DNA of 63,297 nt from Succinatimonas hippei (GTDB taxonomy: Bacteria; Pseudomonadota; Gammaproteobacteria; Enterobacterales; Succinivibrionaceae). Below are positions 25,472-33,883 of the stretch, piece after piece; within the stretch, counting starts at the first letter, position 1; every line of letters starts with the position of its first letter. A program made the position numbers and the translations under genes. The stretch spans positions 1 to 63,297 of the forward strand of contig SFGV01000005.1 of assembly GCA_004557545.1 (NCBI GenBank), given 5' to 3'. The notes below the pieces were generated by a model, which was not told the DNA's origin, searched no databases, and saw only the letters and a program-made list of their open reading frames with translations.

Positions 25472-26242
25472 ATGAAATTATCAAGAATAATCAGATTTGG
25501 CGCAGTTGCCGTTTCTATGCTGGTTGCCTCAGCCGCTTTCGCTGAAAGCGGCTTTAAACTTCCTGTTCACTACACTCTCGAGATGGTGGACGGCACTGAC
25601 AAACCTGAAGGATACAGTCGCTTTAACCGTACTCTTACCCTTACCCCGGGACGTCACCAGATTGTTGTGCTGTTTAAAGACACTTTCCAGAGCGGTTCTG
25701 ACGCCAGACTGGTGCAGTCATCAAACCCTATCGTGATCGACCTGATGAACCTCAAACAGAATCAGATAGTAACCTTTGATTACAATATCCCTTCATCTGT
25801 ATCAAAGGCCGACGCATACTCCCGTACCCAGAAAATCACTCTGGTCGACGCCAACGGCGCTCAGCTTCCCGCCTCTGAGGCTTCATACTTCATAATGACC
25901 TCGGAAAACGGCTTTGTTCTGGGTCGTGATTACCGCCAGGAGCTTATGAGCCTCAACCGTCTTTACGCTCCGGCTTATGTCGAAGGCGGTAAACGCGGTA
26001 TTGGCATGACCTCCTACGGCGCTCCGACTATCGAGGCTACCAATGACAGAAGCGCTGTAGATTCGAACACCCAGACTCTTGATGATCCGGGCCTCTCAGT
26101 CTCGCAGGAGGACACCATGTCCACCTCATCAAGAAGCGGAAAGGCTTCAGGATCGGTAAGCTTTAACAAGCTTGTCGAGCTCTACAACAACGCGGACGAC
26201 GCGACAAAACTCAAATTCGTAAAATACGTCATGTCCCACTGA
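25472..26242 (+). CDS. DUF2057 (YccT-type) periplasmic protein
   Basis: This 256-residue protein has a signal peptide (MKLSRIIRFGAVAVSMLVAS to AFAES) and a mature domain resembling DUF2057/UPF0319 proteins of gammaproteobacteria, with RFNRTLTLTPGRHQIVVLF followed by a beta-rich region and a polar Ser/Thr-rich linker before a short C-terminal helix. The role of the family is not known. The start is the ATG at 25472 where the signal peptide begins, and only a weak GGA is found upstream. The region immediately upstream is IS200/IS605 right-end sequence, so expression may have been altered. Confidence 0.8.
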   Translation: MKLSRIIRFGAVAVSMLVASAAFAESGFKLPVHYTLEMVDGTDKPEGYSRFNRTLTLTPGRHQIVVLFKDTFQSGSDARLVQSSNPIVIDLMNLKQNQIVTFDYNIPSSVSKADAYSRTQKITLVDANGAQLPASEASYFIMTSENGFVLGRDYRQELMSLNRLYAPAYVEGGKRGIGMTSYGAPTIEATNDRSAVDSNTQTLDDPGLSVSQEDTMSTSSRSGKASGSVSFNKLVELYNNADDATKLKFVKYVMSH

Positions 26243-26263
26243 CAAACACTCATAAACTGTTTT

Positions 26264-26297
26264 AAAAAGGACGCCACGCTTACGGCGTCCTTTTTTG
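26264..26297 (+). terminator. Rho-independent terminator after the DUF2057 gene
   Basis: AAGGACGCC and GGCGTCCTT form the stem with an 8-base loop, followed by TTTTTT. Confidence 0.92.
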
Positions 26298-26494
26298 TGC
26301 TTAAAGTATAGCGGAGAATCGATTTGTTTTAACGTTACGACACAAAATCCTAACTAAAACACATTCTTGTTAACTCACTGAAACAAAATAATCTGATTGT
26401 GATTTTCTCTATAGTTAGACAGAGATCTCTGTTGTAAAATGACTTCAACGCATTAAGGCCATAACCTTATCATGCGGTTTTATTATCTGCCTGC

Positions 26495-26512
26495 TACCGA
26501 TAAAAATCGGTA
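26495..26512 (+). promoter_or_regulatory. Dyad before the second chemoreceptor
   Basis: TACCGAT-AAAA-ATCGGTA has perfect 7-bp arms, 24 bases upstream of the start codon. ACCGATAA recalls the -10 of sigma-28 promoters (GCCGATAA), but no TAAA box lies at the right distance, so that reading is weak. Confidence 0.3.
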
Positions 26513-26536
26513 CCTTCAAACGTTAAGGATAAACCT

Positions 26537-28150
26537 ATGAGTTGGTATAAGTCTTTGCCGGTTAAAGCCAAATTGCTCACGGCATTTATTCTCATCATCC
26601 TCCTCACCTGCGTCATTTCTGGCGTGTCAGTATACGGTTCGCTTGAACAACAGAAAATAGCGAAGGAGGTTGATCAGGAGCTTAATAATGAATACGGAAT
26701 AATTCAGCGCACTATGGCTGACATCTCACGTTTCCGCTCAAAGGTTTTTGAGTTTAACACCTCACTGCTCAATTTCACGCCTGAGAACGCTGACAGCGCC
26801 CAGGCAATAATCGACAGGATCAACGAAGATCTAACATTGCTGCATTCATCTACAAATCATGCCAATGTTGAGGTCATCAAGGTTGGAGCCGAGACCTTCA
26901 TCAGCGCCTATAAGGACCGCATGTATCCGTTCCTTGACAAAGGCTACAGCGTTGACTCAAGAAAAGTTTTCAACGAAGAAGTTTATCCCGGCATAGACAG
27001 CACCGAAGCGATGTTGACCCAGATGAGCGCCTCTGAGCTCAGTAATCTGAATAGTCAGGTAAGCACGCTCAACTCAAACAAAGCCATATACTTCACTCTC
27101 ACGGTAACTGTTATCGCGGTTGTGATCGCTATTGTCCTGGCTGTCCTGCTCTCTGACGCGTTCGTAAAAACGCTCAAATACGCCGCCAAAAACGCCAATC
27201 TGCTCGCAAAAGGCGATCTCTCCGTGAAGATCCAGACGGATCGTACCGATGAATTTGGTATTTTGATCCAGAGTCTTGAGAACATGCGTGTCAATTTGAA
27301 TGACTCAATCAAGACAGTGCACAATGTCTCTAACGATGTTATAGACAGCATCAGCGCGATTAAAGAAGACACCAACGTCATAGGACAGTCCTCCAGCACC
27401 GCCAAGGATCGCACAATGACGGTCGCCGCCGCTTCAGATGAGATGGTTTCAACCACCGGCGATATTGCCAAGAACTGTGAGACCGCGGCGTCAAAAGCCA
27501 ACGGCACCAATGAAATAACTCAGAACGGCACCAAGACTGTCGATGAGGTTATTGAAAAAATTCACAATCAGGTTGCCAAATCCAAACAGGACGCCGAGCA
27601 GGTTCAGACTCTGGTCGATCAGGCTCAGAAGGTCGGCACCATCGTTGAGACCATTGACGATATCGCCAACCAGACCAATCTGCTGGCGCTTAACGCGGCT
27701 ATTGAGGCTGCCCGCGCCGGTGAGGCCGGCAAGGGATTTGCCGTTGTAGCAGATGAGGTTCGCGCCCTTGCATCGCGCACTACCAAGTCTACTCAGGAAA
27801 TCACCAAGATGGTGAACCAGATCCAGACAGACGCCAAGGTTGCTAATGACGCCATGGGCACATCCGTGACCAACATGGACTCTCTCGCGTCCGATACCTC
27901 AAACATCAAAGTGCTGTTGCATGACATCTCATCCAAGGTTGGTGATGTTACAGGTCAGATAAGTCAGATAGCCACCGCCGCCGAGGAGCAGACCACCGCT
28001 ACCTCCGAGATCTCTCAGAACATGCAGGAGATCACCAAGTCATCTGAAGGCCTTGCCAATCAGGTAAGCCAGATCATTGATCAGGTTAACGGTTCCATAG
28101 ACAAGCTCGGACAGCTTCAGGAGCTTGTCACAAGGTTCAAATACGAATAA
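26537..28150 (+). CDS. Methyl-accepting chemotaxis protein
   Basis: This 537-residue chemoreceptor has TM1 at about 12-34, a four-helix-bundle type sensor of about 150 residues, TM2 at about 184-206, HAMP at about 207-260 and the cytoplasmic methylation helices. The signalling tip (NQTNLLALNAAIEAARAGE ... FAVVADEVRALASRT) is at about 378-415. The cytoplasmic half is nearly interchangeable with that of the receptor at 1574, while the sensor domain is unrelated in sequence, so the two should respond to different ligands through the same array class. AAGGAT precedes the ATG. It is monocistronic with a strong terminator. Confidence 0.95.
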   Translation: MSWYKSLPVKAKLLTAFILIILLTCVISGVSVYGSLEQQKIAKEVDQELNNEYGIIQRTMADISRFRSKVFEFNTSLLNFTPENADSAQAIIDRINEDLTLLHSSTNHANVEVIKVGAETFISAYKDRMYPFLDKGYSVDSRKVFNEEVYPGIDSTEAMLTQMSASELSNLNSQVSTLNSNKAIYFTLTVTVIAVVIAIVLAVLLSDAFVKTLKYAAKNANLLAKGDLSVKIQTDRTDEFGILIQSLENMRVNLNDSIKTVHNVSNDVIDSISAIKEDTNVIGQSSSTAKDRTMTVAAASDEMVSTTGDIAKNCETAASKANGTNEITQNGTKTVDEVIEKIHNQVAKSKQDAEQVQTLVDQAQKVGTIVETIDDIANQTNLLALNAAIEAARAGEAGKGFAVVADEVRALASRTTKSTQEITKMVNQIQTDAKVANDAMGTSVTNMDSLASDTSNIKVLLHDISSKVGDVTGQISQIATAAEEQTTATSEISQNMQEITKSSEGLANQVSQIIDQVNGSIDKLGQLQELVTRFKYE

Positions 28151-28164
28151 ATAAAACTGTTCAT

Positions 28165-28194
28165 AAAAATGCCTCCGCAGGAGGCATTTTTTTT
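28165..28194 (+). terminator. Rho-independent terminator after the second chemoreceptor
   Basis: AAAAATGCCTCC and GGAGGCATTTTT form the stem around GCA, followed by further T residues. Confidence 0.95.
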
Positions 28195-28277
28195 ACATAG
28201 AGGCGTAAACGGCTGGACTCGGATCTAGCTGTTTACCGCATACTAAGTGTATGATGATAGCCTTTTCGCACTACAGG

Positions 28278-30116
28278 TCAGATTGTGTGAAGAGCCTCGT
28301 ATATGGTATTTGCCAGATCCTCTGAGATCCCGGGAACCTTCTTGAGCTCATCAATGCCAGCGCGTTTTATACCCTGACTGCCGCCAAAATGCTTTAAGAG
28401 AGCCTGACGGCGCTTAGGCCCAATTCCGGCGATATCCTCCAGCGCCGAGTGAGTTCTGGCCTTAAGCCTGCGTCCGCGGTGCCCGGTTATGGCGAAACGA
28501 TGTGACTCGTCACGAATATGCAACACAAGCTGCAACGCTGGATCTTCAAGCTTGAGATGGTATTTCTCATGCGTGTAACCTCGGATGAGTGTCTCCAGTC
28601 CTTCCTTACGTCCCTCACCCTTAGCGACCGCGACGATAAGCGGAGGACGGATCCCCGAGTCTTTAAAACGCTCCCCTATGACATCCTCGGCCTGCTTTAA
28701 CTGTCCTTTTCCACCATCAATGAAGACTATGTCAGGGCAGATCCCTTCCTTGGGATCTTTAAAGCGTCGTGTCAGCACCTGATGCATGGCTGCAAAATCA
28801 TCTCCGGGAGTTATGCCTTCGATATTAAAACGGCGGTAGCGCTGTTTGTCAGGTCCCTCACGATTAAAGGACACACAGGAGGCGACGGTAAGCTCACCCA
28901 TAGTGTGGGAGATATCATAGCACTCCATATGCTCAACCCCGCTTACCCCTAGCACCTTCTCGAGATCTTCAATCCGGCGCCTGGCGGAGTTTTCTGATGA
29001 GAGCTTAGCCTTAAGCGAGGCCTGCGCGTTCTCCATGGCGAGCTTCAGATATTTGGCGCGCTCACCCCTTACCGAGCTTACTATTCTCACCTCATGTCCG
29101 CAAAGGTCCGTAAGCGCCTTTGAAAGCGCCTGAGCCTCATTGCTCATGGTATCGGTTATGATCTCGCGCGGATACTGCCCGCCTCTGGTCGGACTTAAGT
29201 AAAACTGGCTTAAAAAAGCGTCAAGCAACGAGTCCTTGTCATCGCCATCTGAGATCTTAGGGAAATAGGATCTGGTGCCGATGATCCTGCCATGTCTTAT
29301 GAAGAGCACATGCACGCAGGCTACGGCTTCTTTGATTTCATGAGCAATTACATCTATGTCGATCATCAGATCGCCTGAGATGGAGTTCTGCTCCTGTACC
29401 TTGCGCAAGGCCATGATCTGATCACGTACCTGAGCCGCCTGCTCAAATTTCATCTGCTCGGCAAGCTTCTGCATGAGATCTGAGAGTTTGATAAGCAGTT
29501 CCTGATCCCGGCCCTTTAAAAACAGCCTGACGTTCTCAACCTGTCTTTCGTAGGTATCCTGCTGCTCCGCGCTCATTGGAACACACGGAGCGAGACATTT
29601 TCCGATCTGGGCCATCAGACATGGTCTTGAGCGGTGCTCCAATACATTGTCGGTGCACTGTCTTATAGGAAAGAGCTTCTGCATGATTTTAAGCGACTCA
29701 TGCACCGCAGAGGCGTCCGGAAAAGGTCCGAAATACTCCCCCTGGATCTTTCTCGCGCCCCGGTGCATAAAGAGTCCGGGGTACTTGTGTTTAGTCAGCA
29801 GAAGATAAGGATATGACTTGTCATCACGAAGCAGGATGTTGTAACGGGGCTGGTATTTTTTTATAAGCTCGTTTTCAAGGATAAGCGCCTCCGCCTCGGA
29901 GAAGGTTACCGTAAACTCGATATGGTGGATGTGATGAATGAGCGCGTCTGTCTTTACGTTAACCTGCTTTAAAAAATACTGCGAGAGACGCTTTTTAAGA
30001 CTTGAAGCCTTGCCAACATAGATCACTGTATCCTGATCTCCGTACATACGGTAAGAGCCGGGGCGATCGGGCACGGTTTTCAGAAAACTCTTGTAATCAA
30101 AACTAATGTCAGGCAT
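28278..30116 (-). CDS. uvrC: Excinuclease ABC subunit C
   Basis: This 612-residue UvrC makes the dual incisions of nucleotide excision repair with UvrA and UvrB. The N-terminal GIY-YIG nuclease domain (GSYRMYGDQDTVIYVGKASS), the Cys-rich segment around EHRSRPCLMAQIGKCLAPC, the UvrB-interacting UVR helix (LMQKLAEQMKFEQAAQVRDQ), the RNase H-like 5'-incision domain (ECYDISHTMGE and VFIDGGKGQLKQA) and C-terminal helix-hairpin-helix repeats are all present. Length matches the E. coli protein (610). It is not next to uvrY or pgsA, unlike in enterobacteria. Confidence 0.98.
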   Translation of the reverse strand: MPDISFDYKSFLKTVPDRPGSYRMYGDQDTVIYVGKASSLKKRLSQYFLKQVNVKTDALIHHIHHIEFTVTFSEAEALILENELIKKYQPRYNILLRDDKSYPYLLLTKHKYPGLFMHRGARKIQGEYFGPFPDASAVHESLKIMQKLFPIRQCTDNVLEHRSRPCLMAQIGKCLAPCVPMSAEQQDTYERQVENVRLFLKGRDQELLIKLSDLMQKLAEQMKFEQAAQVRDQIMALRKVQEQNSISGDLMIDIDVIAHEIKEAVACVHVLFIRHGRIIGTRSYFPKISDGDDKDSLLDAFLSQFYLSPTRGGQYPREIITDTMSNEAQALSKALTDLCGHEVRIVSSVRGERAKYLKLAMENAQASLKAKLSSENSARRRIEDLEKVLGVSGVEHMECYDISHTMGELTVASCVSFNREGPDKQRYRRFNIEGITPGDDFAAMHQVLTRRFKDPKEGICPDIVFIDGGKGQLKQAEDVIGERFKDSGIRPPLIVAVAKGEGRKEGLETLIRGYTHEKYHLKLEDPALQLVLHIRDESHRFAITGHRGRRLKARTHSALEDIAGIGPKRRQALLKHFGGSQGIKRAGIDELKKVPGISEDLANTIYEALHTI

Positions 30117-30180
30117 TTTCCGGACTTTATCAGTATCCTTCTATCTTATACGCGATATCCTATACGCGTCATTAGAAATA

Positions 30181-30208
30181 AAAAAGGCATCTTTTATGAT
30201 GCCCTTTT
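30181..30208 (-). terminator. Rho-independent terminator of metQ
   Basis: On the minus strand GGGCATC and GATGCC form a stem followed by a run of T, 43 bases past the metQ stop codon. Confidence 0.88.
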
Positions 30209-30250
30209 AACCTATAAAGCTTCAGTTTACATTGAAGACGCAAGAAAATA

Positions 30251-31045
30251 TCAGAATGCGGGGAACACGGAGCCCTTGTATTTCTCTTTGATGAAATCAG
30301 CGACTTCCTTGGAGTTTAAAGCCTTGGCAAGAGCCTTGACGCCCGCGGAGTCCTTGGTTTTGTCAGATGCTACCAGAACATTCACATAAGGTGAATCCTT
30401 GTCCTCAATGAACAGTGAGTCCTTGAGCGGATTGAGTCCGGCGCCGATAGCGTAATTGGTGTTAATGACAGCAGCGTCAACATCGCCCAGTGAGCGCGGA
30501 AGCTGGGCTGCCTCAAGCTCCTTGAATTTGAGCTTCTTGGCGTTGTCTTTTACGTCAAGCGGAGTTGAGGTAATGCTCTTGGCGTCCTTAAGAGTGATGA
30601 GACCTGCCTTCTGGAGCAGTAAAAGCGCGCGGCCGCCGTTGGTAGGATCATTAGGGATGGCGATGGTAGCGCCTTCTTTGAGCTCATCAAGCTTCTTTAA
30701 GCTCTTTGAGTAAACAGCCATAGGCTCGATGTGAACACCTGCGACTACCTTCAGGGTAAGGTTGTGTTCTTTGTTGAAGTTCTCAAGATAAGGAGTGTGC
30801 TGGAAATAGTTGGCGTCAAGCTGACCGTCAGCGGTAGCGATGTTCGGCTGGACATAATCGTTAAACTCAACAACCTTAAGGTTGTAGCCCTCTTTCTTTA
30901 AGATAGGCTTTACGAAATTTAAGATCTCAGCGTGAGGGACCGGGGTAGCGCCTACCTTAATGGTCTGCGCGGCGTATGACGGCGCGCTGAAGGCGACCGC
31001 GGCGCTAAAAGCCAGTACTGATGAAATAATTCCAAGGTGTTTCAT
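30251..31045 (-). CDS. metQ: D-methionine-binding protein of the MetNIQ importer
   Basis: This 264-residue NlpA/MetQ-family binding protein has VGATPVPHAEILNFVKPILK, DGQLDANYFQHTPYLENFN, AIPNDPTNGGRALLLLQKAGLI and INTNYAIGAGLNP, all typical of methionine receptors. It delivers methionine to MetI/MetN, encoded upstream on the same strand. The signal peptide ends SAPSYAAQ with no lipobox Cys, so the mature protein should be soluble in the periplasm, whereas E. coli MetQ is a lipoprotein. It is separated from metI by about 716 bases containing a possible leader ORF, so it may have its own promoter. Confidence 0.94.
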   Translation of the reverse strand: MKHLGIISSVLAFSAAVAFSAPSYAAQTIKVGATPVPHAEILNFVKPILKKEGYNLKVVEFNDYVQPNIATADGQLDANYFQHTPYLENFNKEHNLTLKVVAGVHIEPMAVYSKSLKKLDELKEGATIAIPNDPTNGGRALLLLQKAGLITLKDAKSITSTPLDVKDNAKKLKFKELEAAQLPRSLGDVDAAVINTNYAIGAGLNPLKDSLFIEDKDSPYVNVLVASDKTKDSAGVKALAKALNSKEVADFIKEKYKGSVFPAF

Positions 31046-31761
31046 TTATTGCTCCTTTTAACCGTTTTTGCGGTTATCTGATACATTTCTGAGTGATTTT
31101 GAATTTTATCAAAGCGCTAAATCAACAGCGCATACGGAAATTTTTAGTATTTAAATAAGAAAGAGATCAGCGCGCGCAAACGCGCATGCGCATCTGAAAA
31201 AGGCAGGAGAAGGTACAGCAGGAGGAAAATCCTGAGTACTCAGATTCAAAATCGAGATTAAGGCTACTGTTTAGCATTTTCTCTCCGTTAAAAGCAAAAC
31301 TTTCTGTTTCACTGTGTTTACGAAAATAAATTAAATTTTTAAGAAATACAAGCTATGTCACAATTATTTTTTAAAAACGCATAGCAGCTTATTGATAACA
31401 CATAAAAAAAGCGCGCAAGATCCTACTCTTTCATTTTTTCGAGGTTCCCGCAGCGACCAAAAAATAACTGGAATTTGCCCTTTTTGCCTTGGATTTGCGT
31501 CGACACAGATAAATTAGCGTTCTGCCAGGGATTAAGAAACCTGATAATCTTGAGCGAAACGGGCTTAAATAGTCAGCAGAGAGTGCGAAAAGTCATCACG
31601 TATACGCGGAGACAGAAAAACATTACCCTTCCTTCCACGGTGTTTGAATGACAAAGCGTACAACCACCCGCGCTTTTAGGCATAAAGACTCGCCTTATCC
31701 GGCCTTTCCCTTTTCTTATGAACGCGCCTGCTCTGTCTTATGGGTCAGGCACGCCTGTTTT
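31046..31761. other. Long non-coding gap between metI and metQ
   Basis: A 716-base AT-rich gap splits what is normally a tight metNIQ operon. The part next to metQ holds a possible 36-codon leader ORF (31167-31277) and a GCGCG-CAAA-CGCGC stem (about 31170-31184). The rest, about 31280-31760, shows no gene, no recognised SAM riboswitch and no MetJ-type AGACGTCT boxes. Confidence 0.5.
31167..31277 (-). CDS. Possible leader peptide upstream of metQ
   Basis: This 36-codon frame begins ATG with GGAGAG seven bases upstream, a better ribosome-binding site than many genes here. The peptide includes a Ser/Cys-rich stretch (FSSCCTFSC) and then QMRMRVCAR before the stop, which sits in a GC-rich stem-forming region 121 bases upstream of the metQ start. 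The arrangement resembles amino-acid-responsive leader peptides, and sulfur amino acids (four Cys, two late Met) would suit a methionine importer. Nothing beyond the sequence supports this. Confidence 0.35.
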   Translation of the reverse strand: MLNSSLNLDFESEYSGFSSCCTFSCLFQMRMRVCAR

Positions 31762-32487
31762 TTAGCGGTGATCCACCTTGGCGGTAACACGGTCACCAAT
31801 CCACTGGGCAAGCTGTACCATGACTACCAGAATTATTACGGTCGCGAGCATGATCTCAGCCTGGAAGCGCTGATAACCATAGCGTATGGCGATATCACCC
31901 AGTCCGCCGCCGCCAATGGTTCCGGCCATGGCGGAGCTTCCGATTATCACAATGAGGGTTAACGTAAAGTTCTGCACAAGCTCCGGCAAGGCTTCAGGTA
32001 AAAGCACTCTGGTGATTATTTTAAAGGGAGTGGCTCCCATGGATTGAGCCGCCTCAATTAGTCCGTATGAGACAGTGCGAAGCGATGTCTCAACCAGACG
32101 CCCGAGAAAAGGCACAGTCGAAACCGTCAGCGGAACTATCGCCGCGGTGGTTCCGATTGAGCTTCCAACCAGAAGCTTGGTGAAAGGAATGATCGCCACC
32201 ATCAGGATAATGAACGGAATTGAACGCAGGGCGTTAACGATGGCTCCCAGCACCGAGTAAAAACGCGGTGAATACCAGAAATAGCCTTTTGAGGTTACAA
32301 GCAACAGTACCCCCAGCGGAACGCCGAGGACAATGGAGATAAAGGTCGCCACCAGAACCATGTAAATGGTATCAAAGCTTCCATAGATCAAAAGCTCTGA
32401 AACCTGGGCAATCCCGTCAGACACACCAAGTTCTGTGAGAAAATCCGAGACTTCAGGCAGTCCCAGCCATAACAGAAAATCCTCCAT
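31762..32487 (-). CDS. metI: D-methionine ABC transporter permease
   Basis: This 241-residue inner-membrane permease has five or six membrane segments and the coupling-helix motif EAAQSMGATPFKIITRVLLPEALP, which contacts the ATPase MetN. SSAMAGTIGGGGLGDIAIRYGYQRF near the C-terminus is characteristic of MetI. The N-terminus is about 20 residues longer than typical (MEDFLLWLGLPEVSDFL...). It begins right after the metN stop, so the two are translationally coupled. Confidence 0.95.
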   Translation of the reverse strand: MEDFLLWLGLPEVSDFLTELGVSDGIAQVSELLIYGSFDTIYMVLVATFISIVLGVPLGVLLLVTSKGYFWYSPRFYSVLGAIVNALRSIPFIILMVAIIPFTKLLVGSSIGTTAAIVPLTVSTVPFLGRLVETSLRTVSYGLIEAAQSMGATPFKIITRVLLPEALPELVQNFTLTLIVIIGSSAMAGTIGGGGLGDIAIRYGYQRFQAEIMLATVIILVVMVQLAQWIGDRVTAKVDHR

Positions 32488-32488
32488 C

Positions 32489-33550
32489 TCAGTCCCTCTC
32501 CCGCGCTCCGTTATAACCGTATACCGTTACTCTCAGCACGCGACTTTCAAGCTCTGACAGCGCGCGCTGTATAGTCTCCAAATCGCCCTGTATTCTTACA
32601 ACCAGAATCCCAAGCGGCACTTTCTTAATGTGATTGATTGAGCCGCCGATGATGCTTATTCCCGCGTGGGTCTTTTCAGCGACCTCGACAATCACCGGAT
32701 CATTGGCTTTGTCACCCAGGAACAAAAGCTCAACGATAAGTCCGTCCCCGCTCTCATAATCTTTATGAAAGCGCGTGTGCTCCATGAGATCCTGAATATC
32801 ACGCCTGACCGCGCTGGCGACAAGTCGTTTTGTGAGATCCTTTTTTGGGTTTGAGAAGATCTCAAGTGTGGGCGCGAGCTCTGAGATCACGCCGCCGTCA
32901 AGCACCGCCACCCGGTCACAGCACTCTTTTATCACCTCCATCTGATGGGTGATGATTACCAGAGTAAGACCAAGGCGGTCTCTGAGATCGGTCAGAAGCT
33001 TTAAGATTGAGGCGGTAGTCTTTGGATCAAGCGCTGAGGTGGCCTCATCACAAAGCAGGATCTTAGGCTCGGTCGCGAGCGCTCTTGCTATGCCGACGCG
33101 CTGCTTCTGACCGCCTGAGAGCTGCGCGGGATAAACCTCCGCCTTATCCTCAAGCCCTACCATGGATAAAAGCCTGGTAACCCGCTTTTTTATTTCATTT
33201 TTGGGAAGTTTTTTGGATCCAAGGGTAAAGGGAAACGCGACATTCTGCGCCACCGTAAGCGAAGAGAGCAGATTGAACTGCTGGAAGATCATGCCGATCT
33301 TCGAGCGCTCCTCACGGAGCCTGCCCTCGTTTAGCGAGGTAAGCTCAACCCCGTTTACCTCGACCGTGCCGGAGGTAGGACGCTCAAGCATGTTGATAAG
33401 CCTTATTAGTGTCGACTTGCCGGCGCCTGAAAGCCCGATCACTCCGAAGATCTCGCCTTCCTTAATCTCAAGGTCAATACCCCTGAGAGCCTTGACTTCC
33501 TCACCTGAGTCGAGGACGTATGTCTTGTGTATTCCTGTTAGTTTTATCAT
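32489..33550 (-). CDS. metN: D-methionine ABC transporter ATP-binding protein
   Basis: This 353-residue ATPase has Walker A GLSGAGKST, signature LSGGQKQRV, Walker B ILLCDEATSALDP and the C-terminal NIL/ACT-type domain (about residues 265-345) through which methionine inhibits transport. IFGVIGLSGAGKSTLIRLIN and the QQFNLLSSLTVAQNVAFP block are typical of MetN. It is the first gene of the metNI pair. No MetJ operator was recognised upstream. Confidence 0.97.
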   Translation of the reverse strand: MIKLTGIHKTYVLDSGEEVKALRGIDLEIKEGEIFGVIGLSGAGKSTLIRLINMLERPTSGTVEVNGVELTSLNEGRLREERSKIGMIFQQFNLLSSLTVAQNVAFPFTLGSKKLPKNEIKKRVTRLLSMVGLEDKAEVYPAQLSGGQKQRVGIARALATEPKILLCDEATSALDPKTTASILKLLTDLRDRLGLTLVIITHQMEVIKECCDRVAVLDGGVISELAPTLEIFSNPKKDLTKRLVASAVRRDIQDLMEHTRFHKDYESGDGLIVELLFLGDKANDPVIVEVAEKTHAGISIIGGSINHIKKVPLGILVVRIQGDLETIQRALSELESRVLRVTVYGYNGARERD

Positions 33551-33595
33551 TTTAAATCTCTAATCTGATTGCTCAAAGGATACACCACACAGGGC

Positions 33596-33850
33596 TTATT
33601 TTTGAGATCCGGAACGTTTAAGACACGCAATAGTCAAAGGGTGGGTTAACGCGATTAACGGCAGCCCGATGATTGCTGAAAGTATTAAGGAGCTGAAAGT
33701 CCCGGCGGTGATTGCGCCATCGTTTTTAACTAATTCATTTATATACAGATTGCTTGCATAGAAGCCTGATGTGATTTCAAAAACAGCAAAGACTGCAGGC
33801 ACTCTTCCCACCTTCACGCAAAAAAGCGCCTGTAAAATGCTATAGTTCAC
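33596..33850 (-). CDS. Small membrane protein, doubtful
   Basis: This 84-codon frame starts at GTG and encodes two hydrophobic segments (about residues 17-33 and 50-78). No family was recognised and no ribosome-binding site is visible. It occupies the otherwise empty 330 bases between metN and the divergent gene at 33884. If it is not real, this gap contains only the two promoters. Confidence 0.25.
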   Translation of the reverse strand: MNYSILQALFCVKVGRVPAVFAVFEITSGFYASNLYINELVKNDGAITAGTFSSLILSAIIGLPLIALTHPLTIACLKRSGSQK

Positions 33851-33883
33851 AAAGTCTGGATGACACAGTGAGAAGTCAGAGCA

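Noticed and set aside
26495..26512. Sigma-28 promoter for the second chemoreceptor based on ACCGATAA
   Set aside because: There is no TAAA-type -35 box at 15-16 bases, and the sequence is better described as a dyad.
31648..31962. A 104-codon plus-strand frame overlapping the 3' end of metI
   Set aside because: About two thirds of it lies opposite conserved metI sequence and no initiation signal is visible.
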